Source: JBDRCC01 sp043822065 [NCBI: archaeon] (lineage in GTDB: Archaea; Undinarchaeota; CAZHTU01). From it: a stretch of 29,957 nucleotides of DNA. A model generated the notes under the pieces. The model saw only the letters and a list, made by a program, of their open reading frames with translations. It did not search any database and was not told the origin of the DNA. Below, piece after piece: positions 8,707-16,479 of this stretch. The stretch covers positions 1 to 29,957 of the forward strand of contig JBDRCC010000013.1 in the NCBI GenBank assembly GCA_043822065.1. Direction: 5' to 3'. The position numbers and the translations under genes were made by a program. How positions within the stretch are numbered: the stretch's first letter is position 1; each line of letters begins with the position of its first letter.

Positions 8707-8738
8707 ATTCAAAATCTGCGCACCGTATGGCGAAAAGC

Positions 8739-8748
8739 ATTTTATAGG
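8739..8748 (+). promoter_or_regulatory. TATA box for the interrupted GT39 gene
   Basis: ATTTTATAGG is centred about 24-25 bp upstream of ATG 8768, in a 61-bp gap after rSAM gene 3. The promoter still looks intact even though the gene it serves carries nonsense codons. Confidence 0.5.
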
Positions 8749-8767
8749 GGTAGAAAATAGATAAGGC

Positions 8768-9226
8768 ATGAATTTTGATTTTAGGAGGCTTGTGAGGAAT
8801 CCCCTGTTCTGGATTTTAGTCCTTGCCCTCGCCTTTCGGCTGGTAAACATAAACGCCCCGTTTACTGGGCACCACGGATGGAAAGAAGTGCAAATCAGCG
8901 GAATGGCCGCAAGGTTTTTGGACGAGGGCAGCTGGCTTGTACCCAGGAATTTCCAGGCAAGCCCGCAGAGCGGCCCGCTCCCGCTTGCAGCGTGGATAAT
9001 AGCAGGCTTCTGGATGGTATTCGGAATTGCTGAATGGTCAGCAAGGCTCCCCATGATGTTCATGGGCGTCGCGTCAGTTTACTTTATCTATCTCCTTGGG
9101 AAAGAGGTTTACTCGGAAAGGGCAGGCCGTTATTCAGCGCTATTCCTCGCAGTTTCCCCCATGGCAGCGTATTTTTCAAGGATAACTGCAGAGATATCGA
9201 TTGTGACGCTCTGCACAATCCTGTAG
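8768..9226 (+). CDS. GT39/PMT-like membrane glycosyltransferase, N-terminal part (ends at in-frame TAG)
   Basis: This 152-codon stretch encodes the first part of a polytopic glycosyltransferase. It contains a first membrane helix (FWILVLALAFRLV), then the first outer loop NAPFTGHHGWKEVQISGMA, where archaeal/bacterial GT39-like (dolichyl-phosphate-sugar dependent) proteins carry their catalytic and substrate residues. Further helices follow, up to YSALFLAVSPMAAYFSRITAEI. The frame stops at TAG 9224-9226 but is open again in the same phase beyond a TGA at 9245-9247. So the stretch at 9296-10237 is the continuation of the same gene, not a separate one. Alone, this fragment would lack most of the membrane domain and all of the C-terminal domain. 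Probably a pseudogene, unless the two stops are sequencing errors or are read through. Confidence 0.75.
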   Translation: MNFDFRRLVRNPLFWILVLALAFRLVNINAPFTGHHGWKEVQISGMAARFLDEGSWLVPRNFQASPQSGPLPLAAWIIAGFWMVFGIAEWSARLPMMFMGVASVYFIYLLGKEVYSERAGRYSALFLAVSPMAAYFSRITAEISIVTLCTIL

Positions 9227-9247
9227 GTGCTTTTCTACATCAGGTGA
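9224..9247 (+). other. Two in-frame stop codons inside the GT39-like gene
   Basis: TAG at 9224-9226 and TGA at 9245-9247 lie 21 bases apart in the frame shared by 8768 and 9296. The residues between and after them (VLFYIR, then IRDNSRQAGLASAFFLMVAAL) continue a plausible membrane helix and loop. A Trp (TGG) at the TGA would give the common 'FYIRW' pattern. No frameshift is needed to join the halves. Confidence 0.85.
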
Positions 9248-9295
9248 ATACGGGATAACAGCAGGCAGGCAGGCCTGGCATCGGCCTTTTTCCTC

Positions 9296-10237
9296 ATGGT
9301 GGCTGCCCTTGTCCAATACACCCCGCTTTACCTCTTCCTTCCGATTGGAGGGTATCTCTTTTGGAAAAGGCGGGACAGGATTGACGTGCGGCTCATGCTT
9401 GCATATCTGGCGATTGTGCTCGTGCCGCTTGCAGCGTGGATGAGCTATTCGTCGCAGTTCAGGCCGATGTGGGGTTCTAGTTCATTTGTTTCGCTGGTAT
9501 GGTTGGCAAACTTTGGATACTATGTCATCACGTCTGCAAGAATTGGATGGGGCGCCAACCCACTGGTTGCCATTCTCGCACTCTACTTTTTAGTCTATGC
9601 AAAAAAGAGGGAGGATTATTTCACGAAGCTTTGGCTACTTGGCGCGGCATTATACCTATTTGGAGTCATGCCGAAAGCCATGGGAAACAACTACTATGTT
9701 GCTCAGACCATGCCGGTATTCTGCTTCGCGGCAGGGATTGGCCTGGACAGGATAAAACTCAAGTTCCGGAAGGAGTACCTGCTGGTGCTGGCATTGTTGG
9801 TTTCCGCCCCGCTTGTCTACGTCCTTTACGACGTTGAGTACCCGTACGCTGACGCTGGCATTTATTTGAGGGATAGACTGGAGGCAGGAGACACCATAGG
9901 GTGGGTTGAATCTGCAGTTCCTTGCTATTATGCAGAAGTTCTGTGTGCCTACGTCCATCCGCTAGATAACCTGATACGTGTAGGGGAGGGGAAAAACTAC
10001 GTTGATGTTGCCTTGGGTAGAGCTGATTTGCCATATGCGCCAGAGACCCGGCATCTTAAGTACGTCGTCATACCATCGACCTATGAGAAGAACTATCAGA
10101 CAGAAGACTACGGACAGCATTTAGAACAGAACTATGAGCTTGAAAAGACCATTGAGGGAAAGGTGAACCTCCTTGGCGGAGATTATCGGAGAAAAACAGA
10201 GAAAGAGTACGTAAGGATATACCGGAGAATAGAATGA
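9296..10237 (+). CDS. GT39/PMT-like membrane glycosyltransferase, C-terminal part (after the stop codons)
   Basis: This is the in-phase continuation of the gene starting at 8768; the frame is open from 9248. It encodes several membrane helices (LVQYTPLYLFLPIGGYLFW, LMLAYLAIVLVPLAAW, PLVAILALYFLVYA, YLLVLALLVSAPLVYVLY). A soluble C-terminal domain of about 120 residues follows. The motif order, membrane helices then a PYADAGIYLRD helix, resembles GT39-type proteins in which a globular domain follows the membrane part. ATG 9296 lies within a membrane helix and has no ribosome binding site, so it is unlikely to be a genuine start. The end overlaps the following methyltransferase by ATGA (10234-10237), so translation to this stop would normally couple the next gene. 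Readthrough or reinitiation would therefore matter for the downstream gene. Confidence 0.7.
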   Translation: MVAALVQYTPLYLFLPIGGYLFWKRRDRIDVRLMLAYLAIVLVPLAAWMSYSSQFRPMWGSSSFVSLVWLANFGYYVITSARIGWGANPLVAILALYFLVYAKKREDYFTKLWLLGAALYLFGVMPKAMGNNYYVAQTMPVFCFAAGIGLDRIKLKFRKEYLLVLALLVSAPLVYVLYDVEYPYADAGIYLRDRLEAGDTIGWVESAVPCYYAEVLCAYVHPLDNLIRVGEGKNYVDVALGRADLPYAPETRHLKYVVIPSTYEKNYQTEDYGQHLEQNYELEKTIEGKVNLLGGDYRRKTEKEYVRIYRRIE

Positions 10238-10941
10238 TTTCTGCTGAGATCTCAACAATCTGGAGGTACCAGGCAACTGAGAAAATAAAGAGGCTGCCAC
10301 GAAAGCTGAAGACGTTGGAGGTAGGCTGCGGCTCTGCGCCCTATTCGGAATTGTTCAAGGACTACACCGGATGTGACATTGACGGGGGCAGGTTCCCGAA
10401 GAAGGGGAAGTTCGCAGTCTGTGACGCGAGGGACATGAAGTTCAAGGACAATGAGTTTGAGTTCATACTCTGCTATGCCCTGCTAGAGCACGTGGCGGAG
10501 CCGGAAAGGATAGTTTCAGAGATGCACAGGGTTTTGAAGAAGGGAGGACGGGCATTTTTGACCTGCACCGCAAGGACTGGCTCTTATTTTGAAGTTTATC
10601 CGGTGCTTAACAAGTATTCCGGAAAGGGCTTTAAGAAGCTTGTTGAGGCGCCAGGCTTCAGGGTGGAGGAGTTCGGAACGCTGTGCGGTGGCTCGATAGC
10701 CTACCTGTTCGAGCTTGTCGATTTCACCATATTCAAGCTCCTGCTGAAGTTTGCCCCATCGCTGGTCCCGAAAAAGATTAGAGACCAGTTCAAGCTTGAG
10801 AGGCTTTCGAAACAGGAACTGAAGCGGGAGTACGGCGGAGTAATGGGCGCAAGGGCGGACCTGGTTAAAATCCTGTACAGGATAGAGTCAAAAATCCCTA
10901 CGCTAGTCCCAGTAACGTACTACGCCGTTGTAGTGAAGTGA
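10234..10941 (+). CDS. Class I SAM-dependent methyltransferase (Methyltransf_11 type)
   Basis: The 235-residue protein has a good motif I, LEVGCGSAPYSELF (28-41), and an acidic residue pair at CDIDGG (47-52). Next come CDARDMKFKDNEFEFILCYALLEH and then EMHRVLKKGGRAFLTC, the classic order of the Methyltransf_11 fold. The C-terminal 90 residues are helix-rich and basic and may recognise the acceptor. It starts at an ATGA overlap with the GT39-like reading frame and ends exactly where the convergent GT2 gene ends (10941/10942), with no spacer. Likely role: O-methylation of a sugar hydroxyl or a lipid carrier, inferred from the surrounding glycosyltransferases. If the GT39 gene is dead, its expression must rely on reinitiation or on readthrough across the stops. 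Confidence 0.88.
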   Translation: MISAEISTIWRYQATEKIKRLPRKLKTLEVGCGSAPYSELFKDYTGCDIDGGRFPKKGKFAVCDARDMKFKDNEFEFILCYALLEHVAEPERIVSEMHRVLKKGGRAFLTCTARTGSYFEVYPVLNKYSGKGFKKLVEAPGFRVEEFGTLCGGSIAYLFELVDFTIFKLLLKFAPSLVPKKIRDQFKLERLSKQELKREYGGVMGARADLVKILYRIESKIPTLVPVTYYAVVVK

Positions 10942-11844
10942 CTACTTCTCCTGGATTTCCTTTCTTAGGTAGGTTATAGAGTCTGCCAGAACCCCAAACA
11001 GGAATATCTGGAGGCCGGAAAGCATCAGCAGCACGCTGAACAGCAGAAGCGGCCTTCCGCCTATTGCCTGCCCGAGGAAGAACTTCTCATACAACAGGTA
11101 GACTCCAAACAGGAAACCCAAGCCGCCGATTACGCCGCTTACGATGGTATAAAAGACCACCGGAGAGTCGTCAAACTTCAGCCTGAATTTTAGCATCGCG
11201 AGGGTGAGAAACCCGATAAGGAGGCGGGTAATTCCGTACTTCGATTTTCCGTGCGCCCGGGGGTGGTGGTTTATTTTCACTTCCCCGACGGAGTAGCCCA
11301 TTTCAGACGCGAGGATTAGCAGGTTCCTGTGCTCGTCCTTCCTAAGGTTCATCCGGTCGGTGACCGCCCTCCGGAATGCCTTCATCCCGCAGTTAAAGTC
11401 GTGGACTTTTATCCCAAACAGGAAACGGGCGAGCCGGTTGTAGAGGTAGGAGGAGAATTTCTTTCCCATGGGGTCCTTCCTGTCCGCCCGCCAGCCGTTG
11501 ACCACGTCATATTTTTTCAGCAGGCTTATGAACTTTGGAATGTCCTCTGGGTCCTGCTGGAGGTCGGCATCAATGAACAGGACATAGTCCCCTTTTGCCG
11601 CCCGAAATCCCTTCGTGAGGGCTGCGGATTTCCCGATGTTTGTTTTGTTGGCCAGCACCCTAACGCCCCGATGCTTGGATGCGAGCTCCTTTGCGAGCGG
11701 GAGAGTCCGGTCGGTTGAGCCGTCGTCTACGAGTATTACCTCTCCGGAAAGGCCGGCTTTCTTGAAAACTGCAAGGAGTCTGCTGGTTATCTCCTGGATT
11801 GTATGCTCCTCATTGTATGCCGGAACTATGGCTGAAAGCTGCAT
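10942..11844 (-). CDS. DPM1/GtrB-like polyprenol-phosphate glycosyltransferase (GT2 with two C-terminal membrane helices)
   Basis: The 300-residue product begins MQLSAIVPAYNEE and has VDDGST (39-44), then FIDADLQQDPEDI (90-102) with the DxD at 92-94, and HDFNCGMKAFRR (148-159). An HGKSKYG basic loop (198-204) is followed by two membrane helices at about 232-252 and 266-290. This is the layout of polyprenol-phosphate mannose/glucose synthases (DPM1, GtrB), which load one sugar from a nucleotide donor onto a lipid phosphate on the cytosolic face. The lipid-linked sugar could be the donor for the GT39-type proteins nearby. The start is ATG 11844; longer frames reach 12150 but run inside the upstream gene. 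A TATA-like box 27 bp upstream supports independent, leaderless expression. Confidence 0.93.
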   Translation of the reverse strand: MQLSAIVPAYNEEHTIQEITSRLLAVFKKAGLSGEVILVDDGSTDRTLPLAKELASKHRGVRVLANKTNIGKSAALTKGFRAAKGDYVLFIDADLQQDPEDIPKFISLLKKYDVVNGWRADRKDPMGKKFSSYLYNRLARFLFGIKVHDFNCGMKAFRRAVTDRMNLRKDEHRNLLILASEMGYSVGEVKINHHPRAHGKSKYGITRLLIGFLTLAMLKFRLKFDDSPVVFYTIVSGVIGGLGFLFGVYLLYEKFFLGQAIGGRPLLLFSVLLMLSGLQIFLFGVLADSITYLRKEIQEK

Positions 11845-11866
11845 ACGCCATATAATCAGACGCTGG

Positions 11867-11875
11867 TTTTTAATA
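11867..11875 (-). promoter_or_regulatory. TATA box for the DPM-like GT2, overlapping the 3' end of the fusion gene
   Basis: The minus strand reads TATTAAAAA, centred about 27 bp upstream of ATG 11844. It includes the stop codon (11870-11872) of the upstream nitroreductase-methyltransferase gene. The DPM-like gene thus seems to have its own promoter inside the operon. Confidence 0.55.
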
Positions 11876-13165
11876 CTTGTGCCCTTCGACCACGGCAATG
11901 CTTCTGGGGAACAGGAACCGGGTCGCATGGGAGGCTGCAATAATGAGCCCCTTGTTTTCCACCGGCTTTCTGTGCAGGAATGACGTCCCTCCAGAGAGGC
12001 GGAACTGCCTGAACAGCGCCCAGTAGTCCTTGAAGACTGGTGGGATGAAGAACGCGGATTTTTGTCTTGCCTTGAAGCCTTCAAGCTTGATTGAATTGAG
12101 TGGCTTGTATGGGCCAAAGAAGTAGTACACCGCCGTCCGGGAGATATCATCCCCGCGGACTAACCGCAGAAGTGTGTAAAAAGTGCCGTAGAGCGAAAAT
12201 GCTTTCCGGTAGGCAATAAAAAGCCTGCCATTTTTTTTCAGGACCCGCCGGCACTCGGAGATTACTGCCTTGCGCTCTTTGGAGGGAATCCGCTCGAGCT
12301 TCAGGAGAATTGTGACTGCGTCAAAGGAGCCGTCCTTGAATGGAAACTTGGGGGTTTTGGAGACCTTCCTTGAAATCTTCCTGCCTGCAGCTGCCTGGGT
12401 GTATTCAGATGACTGGACTGAAAGGTCAAGTGAGGTGAGCTGGCACCCATTGGGAAAACAGCTTAGGAGGCTCCCGTCGTAGGAATACACATCAAGAACG
12501 CTTCCGCGCAAGGAAGCCAGCTGGCTAGCGATAAAATCGCGTTCCAGTGGGTTTGTGACCATCATGGGGGTTCCAGGGGACGTCTTCCTTGAGACTAAGT
12601 CCTGGTGGCGGGCGATGCCGTCGAGCGACCAGGAGTCCGGGTTGTGCTTCCGGCTTCCCCCGTCATGTGAAAACCGGTTCAGGCTGAGTATCTGCTTCAC
12701 GTCAGCCCGGCGCGGAGCCGTGGGCATTTCGGCGGAGTAGCCGAGGAGTACAAGGCACACCAGGTAAAAGTCCTTTGGCGCATTCAGTATCTTATCAATG
12801 CGCTTCCGGTTTCCAACGGATGCAACCCACAGGGAGCCAATGCCCTCAGCCTCTGCCGCGAGGATGAGGTTCTGGACTGCGGCGGACGCACTTTCTATGA
12901 AGTCAGGGTAGTTCCCCTTTTTGTAATAGACTGCGATGACATGGGGGGCGCTGCGGACTATGGTTGAGGTTCCTGCCTCGTCCACCATCCTGCTGACTAT
13001 TTTCTTGTCGTCAATTACGACAAATTTCCATGCCTGCTCGTTGCAGGCGGAAGGTGCCCACTGGGCGGCGCCAATAAGCTTTTCGATTTTCTGCATCGGG
13101 ACCTTCTGCGGCGTGAACTTCCTTGTGCTTCTGCGCCCCTTGAGTGTCTTCCAAAACTCAGGCAC
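11870..13165 (-). CDS. Nitroreductase-methyltransferase-like fusion protein
   Basis: The single 431-codon frame joins two domains. Residues 1 to about 165 are a nitroreductase-family flavoprotein: RRSTRKF at 11-17 and AQWAPSACNEQAWKFVVI at 34-51 are FMN-site motifs, AAEAEGIGSLWV at 103-114 is conserved, and VCLVLLGYSAEMP follows. Residues about 215-325 look like a class I methyltransferase core: SVLDVYSYDGSLLSCFP, FPFKDGSFDAVTILLKLERIP, ECRRVLKKNGRLFIAYRKAF. Its motif I is VLDVYSYDGS instead of DxGxGxG, so SAM binding is doubtful. GTG 13165 is the start: GGAGGT lies 8 bases upstream, and the frame overlaps the upstream gene by 8 bp. The stop is TAA 11870-11872. A flavin-dependent reduction or desaturation coupled to methylation of a sugar or lipid is possible. 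I know of no named family with this fusion. Confidence 0.85.
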   Translation of the reverse strand: MPEFWKTLKGRRSTRKFTPQKVPMQKIEKLIGAAQWAPSACNEQAWKFVVIDDKKIVSRMVDEAGTSTIVRSAPHVIAVYYKKGNYPDFIESASAAVQNLILAAEAEGIGSLWVASVGNRKRIDKILNAPKDFYLVCLVLLGYSAEMPTAPRRADVKQILSLNRFSHDGGSRKHNPDSWSLDGIARHQDLVSRKTSPGTPMMVTNPLERDFIASQLASLRGSVLDVYSYDGSLLSCFPNGCQLTSLDLSVQSSEYTQAAAGRKISRKVSKTPKFPFKDGSFDAVTILLKLERIPSKERKAVISECRRVLKKNGRLFIAYRKAFSLYGTFYTLLRLVRGDDISRTAVYYFFGPYKPLNSIKLEGFKARQKSAFFIPPVFKDYWALFRQFRLSGGTSFLHRKPVENKGLIIAASHATRFLFPRSIAVVEGHKY

Positions 13166-14768
13166 TTATGGATACCTCCAGCTTCTCTGCCTTGATGTCC
13201 AGCCGCTTCTCGACAACGACCTTTCCGGAATTCAGCTTACTAGATAGGTTTTCCATTGGAAGCTCCGCCGAGAGCTCCTCCTTCAGGAAGTACTTGCTTG
13301 AAGGTATAAAGCTAACGGAAAACTTGTCAGACATGTAGAGCTTGGAGAGGGGATGCTTGCCACTGTTTCGCAGGGTGTCCCGTACCACCAGGACGTCACC
13401 CGGCACGATTTCCCGCGTGAGAGTGACCCCTGCGCGCCGTGACTTTGTTATCAGCATCCGCCGGAAGGCCGCTTTCACTGCCTTCTTCGAAGGAGAGAGC
13501 ATATTAAGCTTCATCGCCGCGCGCAAAGCAAGGACATTAGAGGTCTTAGGCAGTGGATAGCTCTGGTAGAAAAGGCTCGTATCCGTCTTTACTGAATTGC
13601 CAGCCTCGGTTTTGGCGCACTCGTCAAGGACGGATGAGCCAATCCGCTTCCCGCTTTTCAGCGCCCCGTAGTACCCGCAGTCAGAGAGAAGGAGCTTTGC
13701 CGGCTTCTTCTTGTAGACCTTCAGCGAGCCCTTTTTAGCGCTGTATATGAGGTAGGCGTTCTTTGAGGAGTGGACGTAAAGCCCGGATGAGCTGAAGTAT
13801 TTTGTGAACTGGGTGGAGTGCGGCAGGGGGGGCGGGTTCAGCTTTCCGGCATCGGAGTACGCCTGCAAGTAGGTGTATAGATTGTAAGCCAGATACCGGT
13901 CATCAATGTTGAGGCCTTCGGAGGATAATGATTTGCGGATGCTACTGGAGATTGCTGCTGCAGGAGGGTGTTTTTTTGCGAGAATTTCGAAGCCGTGTGG
14001 GATTAGGTATTCGGTGTTCCTGGAGCCATATTCCCCGCCTGCCGAGCCGGTCGGGTGGATAAAGTAGCGTATAAAGTCAACGGCTCTGGAGAGGGAGTTT
14101 AAGAGCCGGCCATCTCCGCTCTCCTTGTAGTACTTTGACAGGTAGTCAATAGCGAGGCTCAGGTATCCGATGTCCGCACCGCCATATTCGCTGAACCAGC
14201 CCTCCTTGTCTTGTTTGGAGAGCAGGGCGCCAATCTTTGATTTCGAGAGCTCTGCGTACTTTTCCTCGCCGAGCGCAGCGGAAGCCTTCAGAAGGGCGAG
14301 CGCGGCGCCGCATTCCTGGTTCGTTGCCTGGAACTCCCCATACGTGGAGATGAATTTTGCGGATTTAGCTATTGCATTAAGTGTGGCGTCGTCCGGTTTG
14401 ACGCCAAGGAGGCGGATGGATTCGCAGACGGCATACAGCGAAAAAGCGGTGGCGACGTAGCTGCCCTCGTTAGGATACCATTCGTTGAAGGAGCCGTCCC
14501 GGTTTTGTATGCCTGACCAAAAGGATATTCCGCCATTTGCGAGGCCGAGAATCTTTTCGCTTCTGTACCCTGCGTTTGGGGTTTTGTAGAGCAGCGCAAG
14601 AGTGAGCACTGCCTCCTGCATCCTTGAGCAGGGAAAGTCAACGACGCGGTAGTGCCAGTACTGCCTGTCAAAGCAGCCGTATGTCGGCGAGTTGGGGTTC
14701 CGGTCAGCAAGTCCCAAGAGCCGCGGCGCCTGCGAGAGAGCGGTACGCAGGTATACTTTAGAGTCCAT
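13158..14768 (-). CDS. Predicted alpha/alpha-toroid protein, heparinase- or cyclase-like; function unknown
   Basis: The 536-residue protein begins MDSKVYLRTALSQAP. ATG 14768 is placed about 25 bp after a TATA box; a longer frame to 14876 lies in the preceding gene. Residues about 25-280 show paired helices with recurrent aromatic/Gly/Asp motifs: YGCFDRQYWHY 30-40, NRDGSFNEWYPNEGS 89-103, EYGGADIGYLS 194-204, GEYGSRNTEYLIPHG 245-259. These resemble (alpha/alpha)n toroids of polysaccharide lyases (heparinase II/III, alginate lyase) or glucuronyl epimerase/terpene-cyclase-like folds. The C-terminal third is beta-rich (VTLTREIVPGDVLVVRDTL), as in lyases with a beta-sandwich. No signal peptide or membrane helix is seen, so it likely acts inside the cell, perhaps epimerising or trimming a lipid-linked glycan. 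It overlaps the fusion gene by 8 bp. The family assignment is by resemblance only. Confidence 0.8.
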   Translation of the reverse strand: MDSKVYLRTALSQAPRLLGLADRNPNSPTYGCFDRQYWHYRVVDFPCSRMQEAVLTLALLYKTPNAGYRSEKILGLANGGISFWSGIQNRDGSFNEWYPNEGSYVATAFSLYAVCESIRLLGVKPDDATLNAIAKSAKFISTYGEFQATNQECGAALALLKASAALGEEKYAELSKSKIGALLSKQDKEGWFSEYGGADIGYLSLAIDYLSKYYKESGDGRLLNSLSRAVDFIRYFIHPTGSAGGEYGSRNTEYLIPHGFEILAKKHPPAAAISSSIRKSLSSEGLNIDDRYLAYNLYTYLQAYSDAGKLNPPPLPHSTQFTKYFSSSGLYVHSSKNAYLIYSAKKGSLKVYKKKPAKLLLSDCGYYGALKSGKRIGSSVLDECAKTEAGNSVKTDTSLFYQSYPLPKTSNVLALRAAMKLNMLSPSKKAVKAAFRRMLITKSRRAGVTLTREIVPGDVLVVRDTLRNSGKHPLSKLYMSDKFSVSFIPSSKYFLKEELSAELPMENLSSKLNSGKVVVEKRLDIKAEKLEVSISA

Positions 14769-14788
14769 AGCAGGAAAATAGGCGCGAC

Positions 14789-14796
14789 ATATAAAT
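14789..14796 (-). promoter_or_regulatory. TATA box for the toroid protein gene
   Basis: The minus strand reads ATTTATAT, centred about 25 bp upstream of ATG 14768 and just downstream of the stop codon of the GT39-type gene (14800-14802). It suggests an internal promoter in the 31-bp gap. Confidence 0.55.
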
Positions 14797-14799
14797 AGG

Positions 14800-16479
14800 T
14801 TATCCGGTGAATTCGTAGACGCGGTAGCTGTAAGGGGCGCCCTCGAAGGTCCTAAGGTGTTTGAAGGCAGGGCCAACCGGCTCTTCCCGCAGGGTTATGA
14901 GCAGCCGGACGTCATTCTCCCTTGCTTTCACGAGCACCGTGTCATAATACGGCTCCTCGGTGCTGTCCTGGGTAAAAACCGTCCTCTCGCCGTAGAGCCC
15001 CCCCTGAACCAGGTAGTATTGCAGCTGGCTTGGCATGTCGCAGAGGATGTTGCCGTCAGTGTATGTCCCTGCAAACTGTGCGATTTCACTCCAGGGTTCT
15101 TCGAACCTCGCAGACCATGCGTAGCTGGCTATGTATTTTTCAGACGGGAGGTGGACAACGCCGAAGAGCACAGTAAACGCAAGGAGGGCATTCAGAACGG
15201 TCACGACAACGAGCAGCTTGTGGAACTGCGGCTTGTAATTGTCGCTCAGGACTTTCAAGAGATAAACTGTGAGGGGGATTACCGCAAACAAGACATACCG
15301 CACTGCTGGAACGTTTACCATTAGCATGTAGAGCACGAGCCACCCGATGCCCAGGGTTAGCGGGGTCATCCTGTCGAATTTCGTCCTGTTTTTTGCGTCG
15401 AGGTAGATGGCGAGGAGTAGGGGGATACAAGCAAAGCCGATGTCAAAAGCCAGACCCACCGGTTGGGGGTAATGCATAAGAAAAGAGGTCTCTGCACCCT
15501 GCAGACCCTTGGACCAAAAGAATGTGAAGTAGGGGACCTTGTAGAGCGCTAAGTAGCTCCACGGGAATACCAAGAGAAGGAAGCCAAGGAGCGTAACGGA
15601 AGCCTGGCGTATCGCCCGAAACATGCCTGTCTTGTATCCATGCCAAAGGACTATGATTGCGATTGGGGCACCGATTATTCCAACGTCATACTTCGTCAGG
15701 AAGCCTAAAGCCAGCGGGATTGAAAGGAGTAGCCAGTTGTCGTATGATGGGCTCCTAAGGGTTCTAAGAAGCTGGTACATGGAAAGTGTTAGGAAGAAAG
15801 TCAGCGGGATGTCAAGCATCGGCCGTCCGGACCAGTAGTAGACGGCTGGCAGGAAATATGCGAAAAGGGGCGTCAGTTTTAGAATTTCCTTGCGCACGCC
15901 ATAAAGCTTGCAAGTGTAATAGACTACAATAGAAATGCCAACGCCGCAGGCGAATGGAAAAAGCCGGGAAGTAATGGGGTTGACCCCAAAGGCGTAGAAC
16001 AGCCCGCTCCCCACAGAGTAAACGGGGGGAAACTTGAGAAAAGCTGCGGCAAAAACGCCTTTGTGGTGCGACACCAGGTACTGCAGTGCCTGGCTTATGT
16101 GGGGCATGGAGGAGAGGATTTTCATGAAAAAGTATCCGGCTAATGCGTGGATTCCCTCATCAATTTCGGATATGCCATGCATGAAGTTTGGCAGCTCGAG
16201 CAAAAAGGCGATCGGCAGGACTGTGACTAAAAGCTCTTTCAGTTCGATGAGATTGAGCTTTAGCTTAGTGGTTCGCTCATTCCAGTCTATTAGGAAGTAT
16301 ACTAAGGACAGCCCTACCAGCTCGACAACACCTATGACCAAAGAGTCAGTGAGCGTAAACCTGACTGCCCAGGTGCTGTATTCGCTATAATTGAACTCGC
16401 TGCCCGCTATCAGGAGGGAAAACGCAAAGCTGACGAATCCCATAACGGCTATGAAGGTAAGGGCTTTTTTCGTTTTCAT
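14800..16479 (-). CDS. GT39/PMT-like polytopic membrane glycosyltransferase
   Basis: The 559-residue protein has about 12 hydrophobic segments and a C-terminal soluble tail of roughly 110 residues. In the first large outer loop, ISEIDEGIHALAGYFFMK carries the Asp107-Glu108 pair expected for the catalytic site of GT39/ArnT/PMT-type enzymes. After a membrane segment, FLPAVYYWSGRPMLDIPLTFFLTLS shows the typical 'D.PL..F' pattern. These enzymes use polyprenyl-phosphate sugars as donors on the outer membrane face. The DPM-like GT2 in the same gene run could supply that donor. The start overlaps the upstream rSAM gene by ATGA (16476-16479). The gene is intact, in contrast to the GT39-like gene at 8768-10237. 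The acceptor is unknown; it could be a lipid-linked glycan, glycolipid or protein. Confidence 0.88.
   Translation of the reverse strand: MKTKKALTFIAVMGFVSFAFSLLIAGSEFNYSEYSTWAVRFTLTDSLVIGVVELVGLSLVYFLIDWNERTTKLKLNLIELKELLVTVLPIAFLLELPNFMHGISEIDEGIHALAGYFFMKILSSMPHISQALQYLVSHHKGVFAAAFLKFPPVYSVGSGLFYAFGVNPITSRLFPFACGVGISIVVYYTCKLYGVRKEILKLTPLFAYFLPAVYYWSGRPMLDIPLTFFLTLSMYQLLRTLRSPSYDNWLLLSIPLALGFLTKYDVGIIGAPIAIIVLWHGYKTGMFRAIRQASVTLLGFLLLVFPWSYLALYKVPYFTFFWSKGLQGAETSFLMHYPQPVGLAFDIGFACIPLLLAIYLDAKNRTKFDRMTPLTLGIGWLVLYMLMVNVPAVRYVLFAVIPLTVYLLKVLSDNYKPQFHKLLVVVTVLNALLAFTVLFGVVHLPSEKYIASYAWSARFEEPWSEIAQFAGTYTDGNILCDMPSQLQYYLVQGGLYGERTVFTQDSTEEPYYDTVLVKARENDVRLLITLREEPVGPAFKHLRTFEGAPYSYRVYEFTG

Noticed and set aside
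9224-9247. Genome-wide stop recoding (TGA as Trp or TAG as pyrrolysine) to explain the interrupted GT39 gene
   Set aside because: Several confident genes in the window end in TGA (for example at 10941, 21269, 21991) or TAG (869, 3338, 10942), so a general code change does not fit; local readthrough is left open only as a finding.
9499-9837. 112-codon open frame on the plus strand
   Set aside because: It lies wholly inside the GT39-like coding frame in another phase, and its composition is atypical (Cys/Arg/Trp-rich) with no motif.
11844-12150. N-terminal extension of the DPM-like GT2 to 12150
   Set aside because: The extra residues are Ser/Arg-rich, overlap the fusion gene in another frame, and the ATG at 11844 has the GT2 first strand and a TATA box at the right spacing.
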